Positions 1 through 8,716 are shown, numbered from the stretch's first letter. The stretch: 27,478 bases of DNA from Hyphomonadaceae bacterium UBA4763 (GCA_002403455.1 DHHV01000089.1:1-27478); one strand, 5' to 3'. Numbers and translations are program-made. The notes: a model not told the origin generated them from the sequence alone.

Positions 1-18
1 AATGTCAGGAACGAACCA

Positions 19-1452
19 CTACCGGCGCCAGAAGAACGGCGACAACACCAGCAGGACCGGAAAAATCTCCAGCCGCCCGATCAGCATTAACAAGCTCGCC
101 ACCCATTTGGCGGCGTCCGGGATGGCTTGATAGGTTGACGCCGGCCCGATCAACGGCCCAAGACCGGGCCCAACGCATCCCATGGCGGAGGCTGCCGCCG
201 ACGCCGCGCTGGTAAGGTCAAGCCCGCAAAACGCCAGCACGGCGCTTCCGACGGCAAACGCCACGACATAGAGCGTCGCATACAGCAACACCGCATCAAC
301 ATCGGCCAAAGCGACATTTCGCCCGGCGTACCGAACGACCATCACGCGGTTTGGCGCGAACATGGTCTTGGCGTAGGCCGTCATCGCCGCAATCATGACG
401 CGCAATCGGAAGACTTTTAGTCCGCAGGCGGCTGATCCGGCGCAGGCGCCCAGGATCATCAGAATCATCATGATCAGATCGACGAAAGGCCCCCACAGCG
501 CATAATCGGCCGTCGCGTAGCCTGTGCCGGTAACGACGGACACCACCGAAAAGGCGGTGTTGCGCCAATCGGCCTCGAAGAGATCCGCGCCGCTGCGATA
601 AAGGACGACCGCCAGAATGGCGAGCGCTGTAATGACGAGGAAGCTGCGCACTTGGTCATCACGCGTGATGGTGCGCAAATCCCCTCGCGCGGCCAGCACC
701 AGCAAGCTGAAGGGCAAAGCGGCAATCAGCATGAAGGGGATCGCGGCAAGATCGGCGCCGCCGGCGGCGAAACCGCCCATCGAGGCGTCTTTGGTGCTGA
801 AACCGCCGGTCGACATGGTCGTGAGCGCGTGGGTAATCGCCTCAAAGCCGTTCATCCCGGCAAAGGCGTATGCAAGCGCGCAAATCCCCACCAAGACTAA
901 ATAGAGCGCCGTGGTTTGGCCGGCGATCTCGGTCGCGCGCGGTAGGATCTTATCGGACGTGTCCGAGCTTTCGATCGCCATCAATTGCATGCCGCCAACC
1001 CGCAAGATCGGCAGCACAGCGATCGCGACGACGATAATGCCAATGCCGCCAAAGCCTTGCATCAGCGCACGCCATAGCAGGAGCCCGCGCGGCTGCGCAT
1101 CCAATCCGGTGATGACCGTGGCTCCCGTCGTGGTGAGCCCCGACATCGCTTCAAAATAGGCGTTGGTGAAAGAAAAACCGGTCAGCATGAAGGGGAGGGC
1201 GCCGATCAGCGGCAGCCACATCCAGATAAAAGCGGTCAAGAAAAACGCCGATCGCCGGTCAAGACTGGTGCTGCCGCCGATCGTCGACACCGCCATGGCG
1301 GCGCCCAGCACGCCGGCAAGAAAAGCGCTCAGCGCAAAGGCACGCCAAGTGGGGCTTGCACCCGCAAGATCAATCAGAATGCAAGGCAGCATGAGGGCGC
1401 CCAAAAACGCCGTCATCGCGCCGGTAATCAGGAAAATTGCGCGCCATTGCAT
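19..1452 (-). CDS. trkH: TrkH/KtrB-family potassium uptake transmembrane subunit
   Basis: This 477-residue polytopic inner-membrane protein is the K+-translocating subunit of a Trk-type uptake system, which normally works with the cytoplasmic NAD-binding protein TrkA. All four pore-loop filter segments are visible: TTTGA at residues 107-111, TMSTGG at 212-217, VVTGTGY at 306-312 and MGCVGPG at 424-430, separated by hydrophobic helices. The length is close to the usual ~480 residues, so the gene looks complete. The ATG at 1452 is used because the first transmembrane helix starts immediately after it; the ribosome-binding site there is weak. The stop is TAG. No trkA lies within the window; it could be just outside the left edge or elsewhere. 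Family assignment is firm; whether it is TrkH or the closely related KtrB is less certain. Confidence 0.93.
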   Translation of the reverse strand: MQWRAIFLITGAMTAFLGALMLPCILIDLAGASPTWRAFALSAFLAGVLGAAMAVSTIGGSTSLDRRSAFFLTAFIWMWLPLIGALPFMLTGFSFTNAYFEAMSGLTTTGATVITGLDAQPRGLLLWRALMQGFGGIGIIVVAIAVLPILRVGGMQLMAIESSDTSDKILPRATEIAGQTTALYLVLVGICALAYAFAGMNGFEAITHALTTMSTGGFSTKDASMGGFAAGGADLAAIPFMLIAALPFSLLVLAARGDLRTITRDDQVRSFLVITALAILAVVLYRSGADLFEADWRNTAFSVVSVVTGTGYATADYALWGPFVDLIMMILMILGACAGSAACGLKVFRLRVMIAAMTAYAKTMFAPNRVMVVRYAGRNVALADVDAVLLYATLYVVAFAVGSAVLAFCGLDLTSAASAAASAMGCVGPGLGPLIGPASTYQAIPDAAKWVASLLMLIGRLEIFPVLLVLSPFFWRR

Positions 1453-1796
1453 GGCGAGGTTAGCCTTTTGCGGTCAGCCCAACCGCGAATTGTCCGGTGA
1501 TGCTGAAATTCACCCACCAAAATCGTGGCGGGCTTTAAGCGAATTCCGGCCTTAATGTCACGGGGCGAACCAGAAGTTGCGTCGCCTTTTCCGATGAGAC
1601 GTTCGTTTTGCGGATTACAAATCGATCGAAGGAGCTTGTGGACGAGGAGGAAATCGCTCTAAAACCTCGCTTCTCAGGCTAAACTCGAAAGCGGCATCAC
1701 GTCCCAAGTCAAACAAACGCAAGCGTTGTTGAGGCAGCATACATGCTTGAACCGGCCTCACTAGCGACCTGAACCAATGCGGTTCAACTCGCGTGT
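1453..1796. other. Intergenic stretch between trkH and the TPR-like gene
   Basis: These 344 bases separate two minus-strand genes, so they contain the trkH promoter region and the 3' end of the TPR-like transcript. I see no convincing coding frame. The only clear structure is a GGTTCA/TGAACC inverted-repeat cluster near 1747-1787, listed separately. Confidence 0.5.
1747..1787. repeat. TTGAACCG three-arm inverted repeat downstream of the TPR-like gene
   Basis: TTGAACCG at 1747-1754 is exactly complementary to CGGTTCAA at 1780-1787. A third arm, TGAACC at 1770-1775, can instead pair with GGTTCA at 1781-1786 to make a 6-bp hairpin with a 5-base loop. It begins 10 bases after the stop of the minus-strand TPR-like gene, which fits a 3'-end stem, but there is no T tract, so it is not a standard intrinsic terminator. 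Confidence 0.35.
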
Positions 1797-3362
1797 TTAG
1801 CGGGTTGATTGCGAGGTCGTCGTCGGCATATACCTCGCGTGCAAGTCATTGATTACGTCGGATGCAGAAATCATTCGCGTTTCCGCATCTTTTGATATGG
1901 CGGACGAGTTCGCAACGGGCATAAACGAAAAAACGACCATGCCGCCATTTGGCCCACTGTCATAAACGCCAGTTGACTGCGTTGCCGCGATACGACGCGC
2001 TTCGTTAGAGGTCAAACTCACATGAGACATGATTATAAAATGTGTTGCCCCACTCAACTGAGTTTGTGTGGCCGCATTAAGCATAGCCATTTCGTCAATC
2101 GCAGGTAGTGGTGCACGGCTATCGACAAAAACGATTTCCTTTTCGTCTGGTCGTAGACTGTTCGGTTTTTTGCCTAAATTTTTCATGCGCGCATAGCCTG
2201 TGTAGGGATTCAATTCCACATTCGGCAACGACGCAACAAAAGCAGCATTCGTAATTTCGAGGAGGCGATTATCGCGCTCATTTTCTCGAGCTTCTTCGAC
2301 TTCCCAGGCTTCGTTTCTAAAATGCGCCAACGCCTCATAGACCGCCGGCCGGCCCTCCAAGCCTTCAACTTTGACATTTGCGGCGGCAGCGAAATCGCGT
2401 TGCGCCACCAACGAAACAAACAATACGCCAGGCGTTTGCTCGCGCAAATAGCGGCGCGTTGCAGGTGCGATTTCGGCGCCGGCTGTAGATTGACGCTCAG
2501 CTTCCGTATTCGCCTGAGACAAGAGTTCCGTGGAACGCTCAATTCTGCCTGCCCGCGCAGCGGCTAACGCGGCCGATATAAGACCAGGAACGCTGGCTTT
2601 TTCTTGCCGGTCAGATTGTTGCATTTGCTCGGTGCGAGCTGCGATATAACGATCCCATTCGTCTGCGGCGGCTTCAATATCGCCAGTCCAGTCTAGCATT
2701 TCTGCATAAGAATAACGCATCAGAGGGCTAAATTGAACTAAACGTTTGAATACGCGTTCTTTGTGTTCATCCAAAAATGGATCAAGTCGCATAATCTGCG
2801 CAGCTAAACGTTGTACATGGAACGAGTGGGGACGCAGGTCTGCCGCAGCTCCAGCGCGTTCGGAGGCTTCCAGGTGCCGGCCAAGACGTGCAAGCGCCAA
2901 CGCTTCGATCAATCCGGCCTGCACTGATGAAGAAACCGTGAGGATTTCTGACTCGCTGAAATCGGCATGCAATGCGTCTGCTTGCGCGATGTCTGAAAGG
3001 ACAGAAGCTGAATCGCCATTCTCCAAATGATGCATCGCGCGGGCGCGCAACAATTGGGCGCGGCGAACAGGTTGGTTAGCGACTTGCGGCGATGTAAGTA
3101 CGTTTGAGCAGGCGGCAACTCCATCGGCCCCGTGCGCAGCAGGTCGCGTCAATCGATATTCCGGGCTTCCAAAAATGCCCGAAAGCCCAAGCGTCAATAG
3201 CGCGCCTGTTGCAGCGGCGGCTTGGCGAGCTTCTGCGCCTGGCTTTGGAAACCCGTCGCATTTCAACCAATCGCTCGTCTCACGCCCATAGGCTGCTGGC
3301 GAGCACGTTAAAAAAGCCAACGCAATAACCGCTCGTATCGAAAACTGCCCGCGTAAATACAT
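1797..3362 (-). CDS. Secreted TPR-like protein of unknown function
   Basis: This predicted protein has 521 residues. I chose the ATG at 3362 over the upstream start at 3398 because AGAGGG sits about 7 bases before it and the protein then begins with a proper signal peptide: a basic n-region, the hydrophobic run AVIALAFLTC, and a likely cut after AYG near residue 26. The middle (about residues 90-330) is alanine-rich and helical, with spaced A/L/G patterns such as ALARLGRHLEASERAGAAAD and AALAAARAGRIERSTELLSQ that look like tetratricopeptide-type repeats. The C-terminal 150 residues contain FHIIMSHVSL-like beta segments (seen as THFIIMSHVSL) and have no family I recognise. It is probably periplasmic or lipoprotein-independent envelope protein. 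Base composition and codon use are AT-richer than in adjoining genes, which may mean acquisition or relaxed constraint. No function is claimed. Confidence 0.75.
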   Translation of the reverse strand: MYLRGQFSIRAVIALAFLTCSPAAYGRETSDWLKCDGFPKPGAEARQAAAATGALLTLGLSGIFGSPEYRLTRPAAHGADGVAACSNVLTSPQVANQPVRRAQLLRARAMHHLENGDSASVLSDIAQADALHADFSESEILTVSSSVQAGLIEALALARLGRHLEASERAGAAADLRPHSFHVQRLAAQIMRLDPFLDEHKERVFKRLVQFSPLMRYSYAEMLDWTGDIEAAADEWDRYIAARTEQMQQSDRQEKASVPGLISAALAAARAGRIERSTELLSQANTEAERQSTAGAEIAPATRRYLREQTPGVLFVSLVAQRDFAAAANVKVEGLEGRPAVYEALAHFRNEAWEVEEARENERDNRLLEITNAAFVASLPNVELNPYTGYARMKNLGKKPNSLRPDEKEIVFVDSRAPLPAIDEMAMLNAATQTQLSGATHFIIMSHVSLTSNEARRIAATQSTGVYDSGPNGGMVVFSFMPVANSSAISKDAETRMISASDVINDLHARYMPTTTSQSTR

Positions 3363-3442
3363 TTCCGACCCTCTTTGCCCGACGTGGCAGTAAAGCATAT
3401 CCTGGAAAGATTACGTTGTGAGCATTTGACGAATGCGACAAA

Positions 3443-3471
3443 ATACCACAAATTTGGAAAGGGTCGGTCAA
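3443..3471 (-). promoter_or_regulatory. Possible sigma70-type promoter for the TPR-like gene
   Basis: On the minus strand TTGACC (3471-3466) is followed after 17 bases by TGGTAT (3448-3443), about 80 bases upstream of the chosen start codon. The -35 element is good (5 of 6), the -10 element weak (3 of 6). The surroundings are locally AT-rich. This is a pattern match only. Confidence 0.28.
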
Positions 3472-3502
3472 AAAACCGTTTCATCGGTTTGCGGCATACG
3501 CT

Positions 3503-4072
3503 TCAGGCCTTTGATCGGATTGGAATGCGTTCTAGCCGCGCAAAATCCACGATCAATGGGTCTTGCCCGCATGCGCGTACGAACCTAAGCATATCGACTG
3601 GCGCGATCGCGGTCGAGGCGGTGTTTTCCAAGGGATGGAAGTAAACCCGCTGATGCGCAAACAGCCGGTGGTCGAGCAGCACGCGCACCTGATTTTGGCG
3701 GTCATTGGCAAGGGCAAATAGGCTGACCGAGCCCGGGCGTGCGCCAAGCGCGTCGAACAAGACGTCCGGCGCGCCAAAGCTGAGGCGCTTGGTCCCGACC
3801 AATCGATGCAAGGCGTTAACCTTGATCGCGCTATCGCCCAACGCGCAAACAAGAACCAACGCATCGCCCGCCGCCAAGAACAGATTCTTGGTGCGACCAC
3901 CCGGCCACTGCGCCTTATAGGCGGCGCCCTCCGCAACAGTGAAAATCGGCGGATGCTCGACCGTCGTCGCCTCAATCTGGGTGGTCGCCAGGAAAGCGAG
4001 CAGGCGCGCCCGCGTCATCGGCCAGGGCTGGCCGTCCGCCGCGAGGCGTAATGGATCGGTCGTCGCGGTCAT
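3503..4072 (-). CDS. prdX: Prolyl-tRNA editing protein, ProXp-ala/PrdX type (YbaK-like deacylase)
   Basis: This 189-residue free-standing editing domain should hydrolyse mischarged Ala-tRNA(Pro) in the cytoplasm, protecting proline codons; alphaproteobacterial prolyl-tRNA synthetases often lack their own editing insert. Sequence support is strong: HPPIFTV at 40-46, TKNLFL at 61-66, KRLSF near 95-99, PGSVS at 113-117 and FHPLENTAST at 145-154 follow the order and spacing of the PrdX family. The start is uncertain: ATG at 4072 is used, a TTG at 4105 gives 200 residues, and an ATG at 4018 gives 171, which is nearest to the usual length. It is divergent from dapB with only about 47 bases between the starts, so both promoters must share or overlap that space or lie within the genes. 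Confidence 0.9.
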   Translation of the reverse strand: MTATTDPLRLAADGQPWPMTRARLLAFLATTQIEATTVEHPPIFTVAEGAAYKAQWPGGRTKNLFLAAGDALVLVCALGDSAIKVNALHRLVGTKRLSFGAPDVLFDALGARPGSVSLFALANDRQNQVRVLLDHRLFAHQRVYFHPLENTASTAIAPVDMLRFVRACGQDPLIVDFARLERIPIRSKA

Positions 4073-4119
4073 TGCGTGCTTGTGTCGGCGCTTTGGCTTT
4101 GGCAATCAAGCGCCTAACG

Positions 4120-4929
4120 ATGACAAATCAACCCATTTCCATTGCAATTGCCGGCTGCGCGGGCCGGATGGGCAAAGAGCTGATCCGCGCGATTGGCGCC
4201 CAGGATGACCTGTCCTTGGCGGCGGGCTATGATCCGTTTTTGCCGGCGGGGACGGATCTCGGCGCGCAAGCGGGACTTGCGCCCGTTAGGGTTTTGGCGG
4301 CGGCGACCGACCAGGAGCTGGATATCGCGGACGTCATCATCGATTTTTCCACCGCCACGGCGGCGCTTCTTCGGGCCGAACGGCTGGCTGAAAGGGGCCA
4401 AGGGCCGGCGCTGATCATCGGCGCGACCGGCTTTGACGGCGCGGACGGACGTCGGCTTGACGCCGCGGCGCGCGCGATCGCGCTTTTGCAGGCCGGCAAT
4501 ATGAGCCTTGGCGCGAATTTTCTGTGTTATCTCGCCGAAATCGCCGCTCGGCATCTGGGCGCAGACTGGGATATCGAGATCCTGGAAAGCCATCACCGCC
4601 ACAAACGCGATGCGCCGTCCGGCACGGCGCTGATGTTGGGCGAGGCCGCCGCCGCCGGGCGGGGCGGGACGCTTGCCGATTTGCGCTTGCCGGCGCATGC
4701 GGGATTGACTGGGCCGCGCAAGCAAGGCGGCATCGGTTTTGCCTCTCTACGCGGCGGCGGCGTCATCGGCGACCACGCCATCGAATTTGCGAGCCTGCGC
4801 GAGCGGGTAATCCTGCGTCATGTGGCGGACGATCGGTCGTTGTTTGCCGATGGCGCGCTGGCGGCGGCGCGCTGGATCCATGGGCGCAAGCCCGGTCGCT
4901 ATCATATGCGAGACATGTTCGGACGCTAA
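4120..4929 (+). CDS. dapB: 4-hydroxy-tetrahydrodipicolinate reductase
   Basis: DapB reduces 4-hydroxy-tetrahydrodipicolinate to tetrahydrodipicolinate with NAD(P)H, in the cytoplasmic pathway to meso-diaminopimelate for peptidoglycan and to lysine. From the ATG at 4120 the protein has 269 residues, typical for the family. The Rossmann nucleotide loop is GCAGRMG at 12-18, and the active-site signature HHRHKRDAPSGTA occupies 158-170, with the two histidines and K162 positioned as in E. coli DapB. A longer frame from 4051 is rejected because the nucleotide-binding strand should start just after the first residues. It heads a tight plus-strand group with the amidase (39-base gap) and an acyltransferase. 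No other dap genes are present. Confidence 0.97.
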   Translation: MTNQPISIAIAGCAGRMGKELIRAIGAQDDLSLAAGYDPFLPAGTDLGAQAGLAPVRVLAAATDQELDIADVIIDFSTATAALLRAERLAERGQGPALIIGATGFDGADGRRLDAAARAIALLQAGNMSLGANFLCYLAEIAARHLGADWDIEILESHHRHKRDAPSGTALMLGEAAAAGRGGTLADLRLPAHAGLTGPRKQGGIGFASLRGGGVIGDHAIEFASLRERVILRHVADDRSLFADGALAAARWIHGRKPGRYHMRDMFGR

Positions 4930-4968
4930 GAGGGCGCAATTTACGTTCTGTAATTGGACTATTTTTAA

Positions 4969-6423
4969 ATGACGCAGATCGACGACGCTCATTTTCGCGA
5001 TGCGACCGCGATTGTCACGCTGATCCGGCGCGGCCAAATTCGCTGTGTCGAGGTCTTGGACCTCGCATTGGCGCGTTATGACGCGATCAATCCGCGCCTC
5101 AACGCGGTCATCGCCGCGCGCATAGAAGAGGCCCGCGCCAAGGCGCAAAAAGCCGATGCGGATCTTGCCAAAGGCGCGCCGCCGCAGGCGCTGTTCGGCT
5201 TGCCGATGACCGTCAAAGACGGCTTTGACGTCGAGGGCTTGCCGGCCACATCGGGCGACAAGATATGGGCGCGACGCAATCCGGCCTGCAAAGACGCCGA
5301 AGCCGTCGCGCTCTTGCGCCAGGCTGGCGCCAATTTGTGGGGCAAGACCAATGTGCCCAAACGACTCGCTGACCTTCAAACCTATAACGAGATATATGGC
5401 GCAACGCGCAATCCCTGGGCGCTCGATCGGACCTGCGGCGGCTCGTCCGGCGGGGCGGCGGTCGCGGTCGCGGCCGGCATCAGCGCACTGGAATTGGGCT
5501 CAGACCTTGGCGGATCGCTCCGGATCCCGGCCGCGTTTTGCGGGATCTACAGCTTGCGCCCGACCTGGGGGGCGATTTCCATGGTCGGCTGCGTGCCGCC
5601 GGAGCCCGGGATTGAGGCCGAGTTCGACATGTGGACGGCCGGGCCAATGGCGCGCTCGGCCCGCGATTTGCGCTTGGCGTTTGGGGTGCTGGCAGGGTCA
5701 GCGCAGCGGGGAACCGCGCAACGGCGACCGGATTTGCGCGGCAAGCGCATTGGCCTGTGGGTCGAAGAGCCGGGATTTCCGCTGGCATCAGCCATCGGCC
5801 AGCGCTTGATCGACGCCGGGTCGGCGCTTTCGCAAGCGGGAGCGGTCGTTGACCTTGCCCCGCCGCCGGTGCGGGGCGATGAGTTGGTCGATGTGTTTTT
5901 GTGGCTGCTGCTCGCCCAAACGGGGGCGGATTTCACTGATGCCCAGCGCAAGGCGCTCAATTGGCTACGGCCTTGGTTCGCGCACCAAGCCAAAAACGCC
6001 GTCCATCCGCATACCAAAGCCGGGTATGCGCTGCGTGTGCTGGCCTCGCATCGCGATTGGCTGAAGGCCGATATCCGTCGCCAAGCCATCCGGCAGGCGA
6101 TGGCGCGGCATTTCGACCAATGGGACGCGTTGTTATGCCCCGCCGCGCCGGTGACGGCGTTTCCGCACCAGACCGACAAAGACTTTATCGAGCGGGAGAT
6201 TGCCGTCGACGGCAAGGCGCAGCCCTATGGCGTGTTGTTCAACTGGATCGCGCTGGCGAGCGCTTGCGGCCTACCGGTCGTTACCTTGCCAATGGGGTTC
6301 GATGCGGGCGGTTTGCCGATTGGTGCGCAATTGATCGGCAAGCCTGGATCGGAAGAGGATCTGATCGATCTCGCCGAGGCGATGGAAGAGGTCACCGGGC
6401 GTTTCATGCCGCCGCCGATTTAA
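4969..6423 (+). CDS. Amidase-signature family hydrolase
   Basis: This 484-residue cytoplasmic enzyme belongs to the amidase signature family, which hydrolyses carboxamides through a Ser-cisSer-Lys triad. The triad is visible: K83 in MTVKDGF, cis-Ser S159 in CGGSSGGAA, and nucleophile S183 in SDLGGSLRIPA, the 24-residue spacing between the serines being canonical. Length is normal. The substrate cannot be told from sequence; members include aliphatic and aryl amidases, aminoacyl-amide hydrolases and GatA. It is not likely to be GatA because no gatB or gatC adjoins it. The ATG at 4969 has only a poor ribosome-binding site, so translation may be coupled to dapB upstream. The stop is 3 bases before the acyltransferase start. 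Confidence 0.93.
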   Translation: MTQIDDAHFRDATAIVTLIRRGQIRCVEVLDLALARYDAINPRLNAVIAARIEEARAKAQKADADLAKGAPPQALFGLPMTVKDGFDVEGLPATSGDKIWARRNPACKDAEAVALLRQAGANLWGKTNVPKRLADLQTYNEIYGATRNPWALDRTCGGSSGGAAVAVAAGISALELGSDLGGSLRIPAAFCGIYSLRPTWGAISMVGCVPPEPGIEAEFDMWTAGPMARSARDLRLAFGVLAGSAQRGTAQRRPDLRGKRIGLWVEEPGFPLASAIGQRLIDAGSALSQAGAVVDLAPPPVRGDELVDVFLWLLLAQTGADFTDAQRKALNWLRPWFAHQAKNAVHPHTKAGYALRVLASHRDWLKADIRRQAIRQAMARHFDQWDALLCPAAPVTAFPHQTDKDFIEREIAVDGKAQPYGVLFNWIALASACGLPVVTLPMGFDAGGLPIGAQLIGKPGSEEDLIDLAEAMEEVTGRFMPPPI

Positions 6424-6426
6424 TAC

Positions 6427-7527
6427 ATGCATTTGCCTGATCGCTTTCAATCGATCCAAGCGTTGCGCGGCGTCGCCGCGTTGCTGGTCATGGTCGGCCA
6501 TTTGTTCGGGGCGGAGCGCACCCATGGCGGCGATGTCTTCGCCCCCGAATGGGTGATCCTCGGCTTTGCTGGCGTTGATCTGTTTTTTGTCATCTCGGGC
6601 TTTGTCATCGCGTTTACCGCCTTTCCTTTGGCCCCGACCAGCGCCGCCTGGCGGGTTTTCGCCTGGAACCGTCTGACGCGGCTTTATCCGATGTGGTGGC
6701 TGTTTTGCGGGATTACCGTCATGGGGCTGATTGTCGCCAGCGGGCTTTATTATGAGCCGGAGGCTTTGGCGGGCGAGGACCCGGTCATTAATCTCGTCAA
6801 GTCCATCCTGCTGGCCCCGCAAGCGGGATTGCCAATCCTGCCCTTGGGTTGGACGCTCACCCATGAAGTTTATTTTTACGCGGTTTTTTCTGGGTTTGTA
6901 TTCTTGCCGCGACGGCTGTGGCCAATCGGCTTGGCGCTCTGGGGCCTCGGCCTTGGTGTCTTGACCGCTTTGGGCGCCAATGCGGCGCATGCGGAGGATT
7001 GGCTGGCGCTGATCGCTCATCCGTTATCGGCCGAGTTTATCCTCGGCGCCCTGCTCGGCTATGCCTTGCGCCGTGGCTTTCGACCGCCTGTGTGGAGCGC
7101 GCTGGCGCTCGCGGCGATTTGGACGCTCGCCCTTGGCTTTTGGCTCAAGGATGTCGAAACGGCGACTTTCCCGAGCAATTGGACGCGGGTTGCGCTGTTT
7201 GCGCCGCCTTGCTTCTTGCTGGTTGCCGCTGGTCTTGGCGCTGAGCTGCGCAGCAATTGGCGCCCGCCGGCATTTCTCATCCAGTTGGGCGATTGGTCCT
7301 TCGCCCTTTACCTCGTGCATTTGATCATTTTTGCCGGGATCGGCCGGTTTGTTTGGCCGCTTTTTGCCATGCCTGGTCCGGTCGACAGCCTCATTTGGCT
7401 AAGCGTGATGATGATCGCGTCCATCGCGGCGAGCGGCGTCATTCATCATGGGCTCGAGCGGCCGCTTTTGCAGCTGTTACGCTTTGGCGGAGGCCCGATT
7501 ACCGATCGTCTCGCGCCACGCCGCTAG
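6427..7527 (+). CDS. Acyltransferase family 3 (OafA/YrhL-like) membrane protein
   Basis: This 366-residue integral membrane protein has the acyltransferase-3 fold that O-acylates cell-surface sugars such as O-antigen or other glycans, using a cytoplasmic acyl donor. Evidence is the N-terminal LRGVAALLVMVGHLF with R14 and the proposed catalytic H25, the FFVISGF motif at 53-59, and about ten hydrophobic helices. There is no C-terminal SGNH extension. It starts 3 bases after the amidase stop, so it is almost certainly cotranscribed with dapB and the amidase. Its 3' end overlaps the convergent glutathione S-transferase gene by 51 bases. The acceptor is unknown. Confidence 0.9.
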   Translation: MHLPDRFQSIQALRGVAALLVMVGHLFGAERTHGGDVFAPEWVILGFAGVDLFFVISGFVIAFTAFPLAPTSAAWRVFAWNRLTRLYPMWWLFCGITVMGLIVASGLYYEPEALAGEDPVINLVKSILLAPQAGLPILPLGWTLTHEVYFYAVFSGFVFLPRRLWPIGLALWGLGLGVLTALGANAAHAEDWLALIAHPLSAEFILGALLGYALRRGFRPPVWSALALAAIWTLALGFWLKDVETATFPSNWTRVALFAPPCFLLVAAGLGAELRSNWRPPAFLIQLGDWSFALYLVHLIIFAGIGRFVWPLFAMPGPVDSLIWLSVMMIASIAASGVIHHGLERPLLQLLRFGGGPITDRLAPRR

Positions 7528-8091
7528 AGCCGGTCGCTCGGTCCAGGGGCGAAACTTCGCCAACCGGCCAAATTCCAACGCGCAATAAGCGGTGATGTCG
7601 GCGATGGTGAACCGCGCGCCGGCCGCGAAAGACTGCGCCTGCAAGGTTCTTTCAAACCAATCCGCCGCTTCCTGGGCGCGTTGCGCGGCGATCTCGCCCC
7701 AAGCCGGCACTTGCGGCCGCTCCAGGACCGCCAATCCGGGGTGTGTATGGCGCACCCAATGGGCGATCGGGAAAAACAGATCGAGTTCGATCCGCCGATC
7801 CCACATTTCAATAAAAGCGCGCTCCTCGCCATCCACGCCCATTAAATTGGGCTCAGGGTAAAGATGCTCCAAATAGACGCAGATCGCCCGGCTCTCGGTG
7901 AGGACGCGCCCATCATCAAGCGCCAATGCCGGCACGCGGGCGCGCGGGTTCAGCGCCCGGAACCAATCGCTTTCATGCTCCAACGCATTGATATCGATCT
8001 CGCGCCGCTCGATCCCGGTTACGGCCTTTTCGGCCATGAACATCCGCACGCGGCGCGGATTGGGGGCGAGGGCGCTGTCATAAAAGCGCAT
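7477..8091 (-). CDS. Glutathione S-transferase family protein
   Basis: This 204-residue protein shows the two-domain GST layout. The thioredoxin-like N-terminal part begins MRFYDSALAPNPRRVRMF, has the cis-proline in RVPAL (P54), and the ES glutathione-binding pair at 66-67 in LTESRAI followed by YLEHLYP. The helical C-terminal domain carries FTIADITAYCAL, the typical N-capping segment. It is cytosolic and presumably conjugates or uses glutathione on an unknown electrophile. ATG at 8091 is chosen because the fold begins there; a longer frame to 8391 would only read through the opposing gene. Its last 51 bases lie antisense within the acyltransferase gene, a convergent overlap that may cause transcriptional interference. 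Confidence 0.93.
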   Translation of the reverse strand: MRFYDSALAPNPRRVRMFMAEKAVTGIERREIDINALEHESDWFRALNPRARVPALALDDGRVLTESRAICVYLEHLYPEPNLMGVDGEERAFIEMWDRRIELDLFFPIAHWVRHTHPGLAVLERPQVPAWGEIAAQRAQEAADWFERTLQAQSFAAGARFTIADITAYCALEFGRLAKFRPWTERPALAAWRETIGNRASAKA

Positions 8092-8266
8092 GGCAATAAG
8101 CTCCGTAAAAAGCAGGGCGGCGGAACAATCGATCGCGAAAAAGCCAATCGACCCTGCCGGTCGCTCGCCCTCATGAACGTCGTGCGCCGCACCAAACACT
8201 TCAACCTTCGCGGTTGGCGTTTGTCTTGGCCGTAAAACCGCCACGAAAGCAATCTTGGGTGAGGGA

Positions 8267-8698
8267 ATGGACTCATCCAACGCCACCCTTGCGCCAATTG
8301 CGCGCGATTCGAGCGTCGCCGCGAAAACGGTGCTTTTGGCCAGCGCGATCGCCTGCGCCGTCTCAGGCGGGAATGCGCAAGACTTAACCAATTCGGTCCT
8401 TCGCCAATCGCTCGCGCCGCCAGCCGCTGATGTCGCAGGCGAATATGAAACAGCCGATGGCCGTCGCTTTCAACTCGAACGCGCACGCGGTCGCCTGCGG
8501 CTGCGGTTCGCGGCGCAATCGGAGTGGATTGTTTTGCGCAGCATGATCGGGCCGGGCGGCAATGAGATGGCGGTGTCCGATGCGCTCGGTCTGCGCATTC
8601 AGTTTGCGCAAGGGGCCCCGGCCATTTTCTATGATGACGACCACCCGAACGGTGCGCCGATTGCGCGTGCGCCGGTGAGCCTCGACCCGGAAAAATGA
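8267..8698 (+). CDS. Small putative secreted protein, unknown function
   Basis: This frame encodes 143 residues from ATG 8267; a TTG start at 8255 is an alternative. A GGGTGAGGG stretch lies just upstream, though very close to the ATG. Residues ~23-37 (AKTVLLASAIACAVSGG) resemble a signal-peptide core with a possible cut near NAQ-D, so the product may be periplasmic. The mature part has the beta-rich pattern GEYETADGRRFQLE, then RLRLRFAAQSEWIVLR, and ends in an acidic/proline tail. I do not recognise a family. It is divergent from the GST gene and convergent with the histidine kinase. Codon use matches coding DNA of the neighbourhood, which is the main reason for accepting it. Confidence 0.6.
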   Translation: MDSSNATLAPIARDSSVAAKTVLLASAIACAVSGGNAQDLTNSVLRQSLAPPAADVAGEYETADGRRFQLERARGRLRLRFAAQSEWIVLRSMIGPGGNEMAVSDALGLRIQFAQGAPAIFYDDDHPNGAPIARAPVSLDPEK

Positions 8699-8716
8699 GA
8701 CTGTCGTCCAAGGCTG

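Noticed and set aside
4114..5379. Long minus-strand frames across dapB and the amidase
   Set aside because: They are shadows of two well-supported plus-strand enzymes, with R/G/Q-rich translations.
4969..6423. Amidase as GatA of the tRNA amidotransferase
   Set aside because: No gatB or gatC nearby and the context is dapB plus an acyltransferase; a generic amidase-signature enzyme is the safer call.
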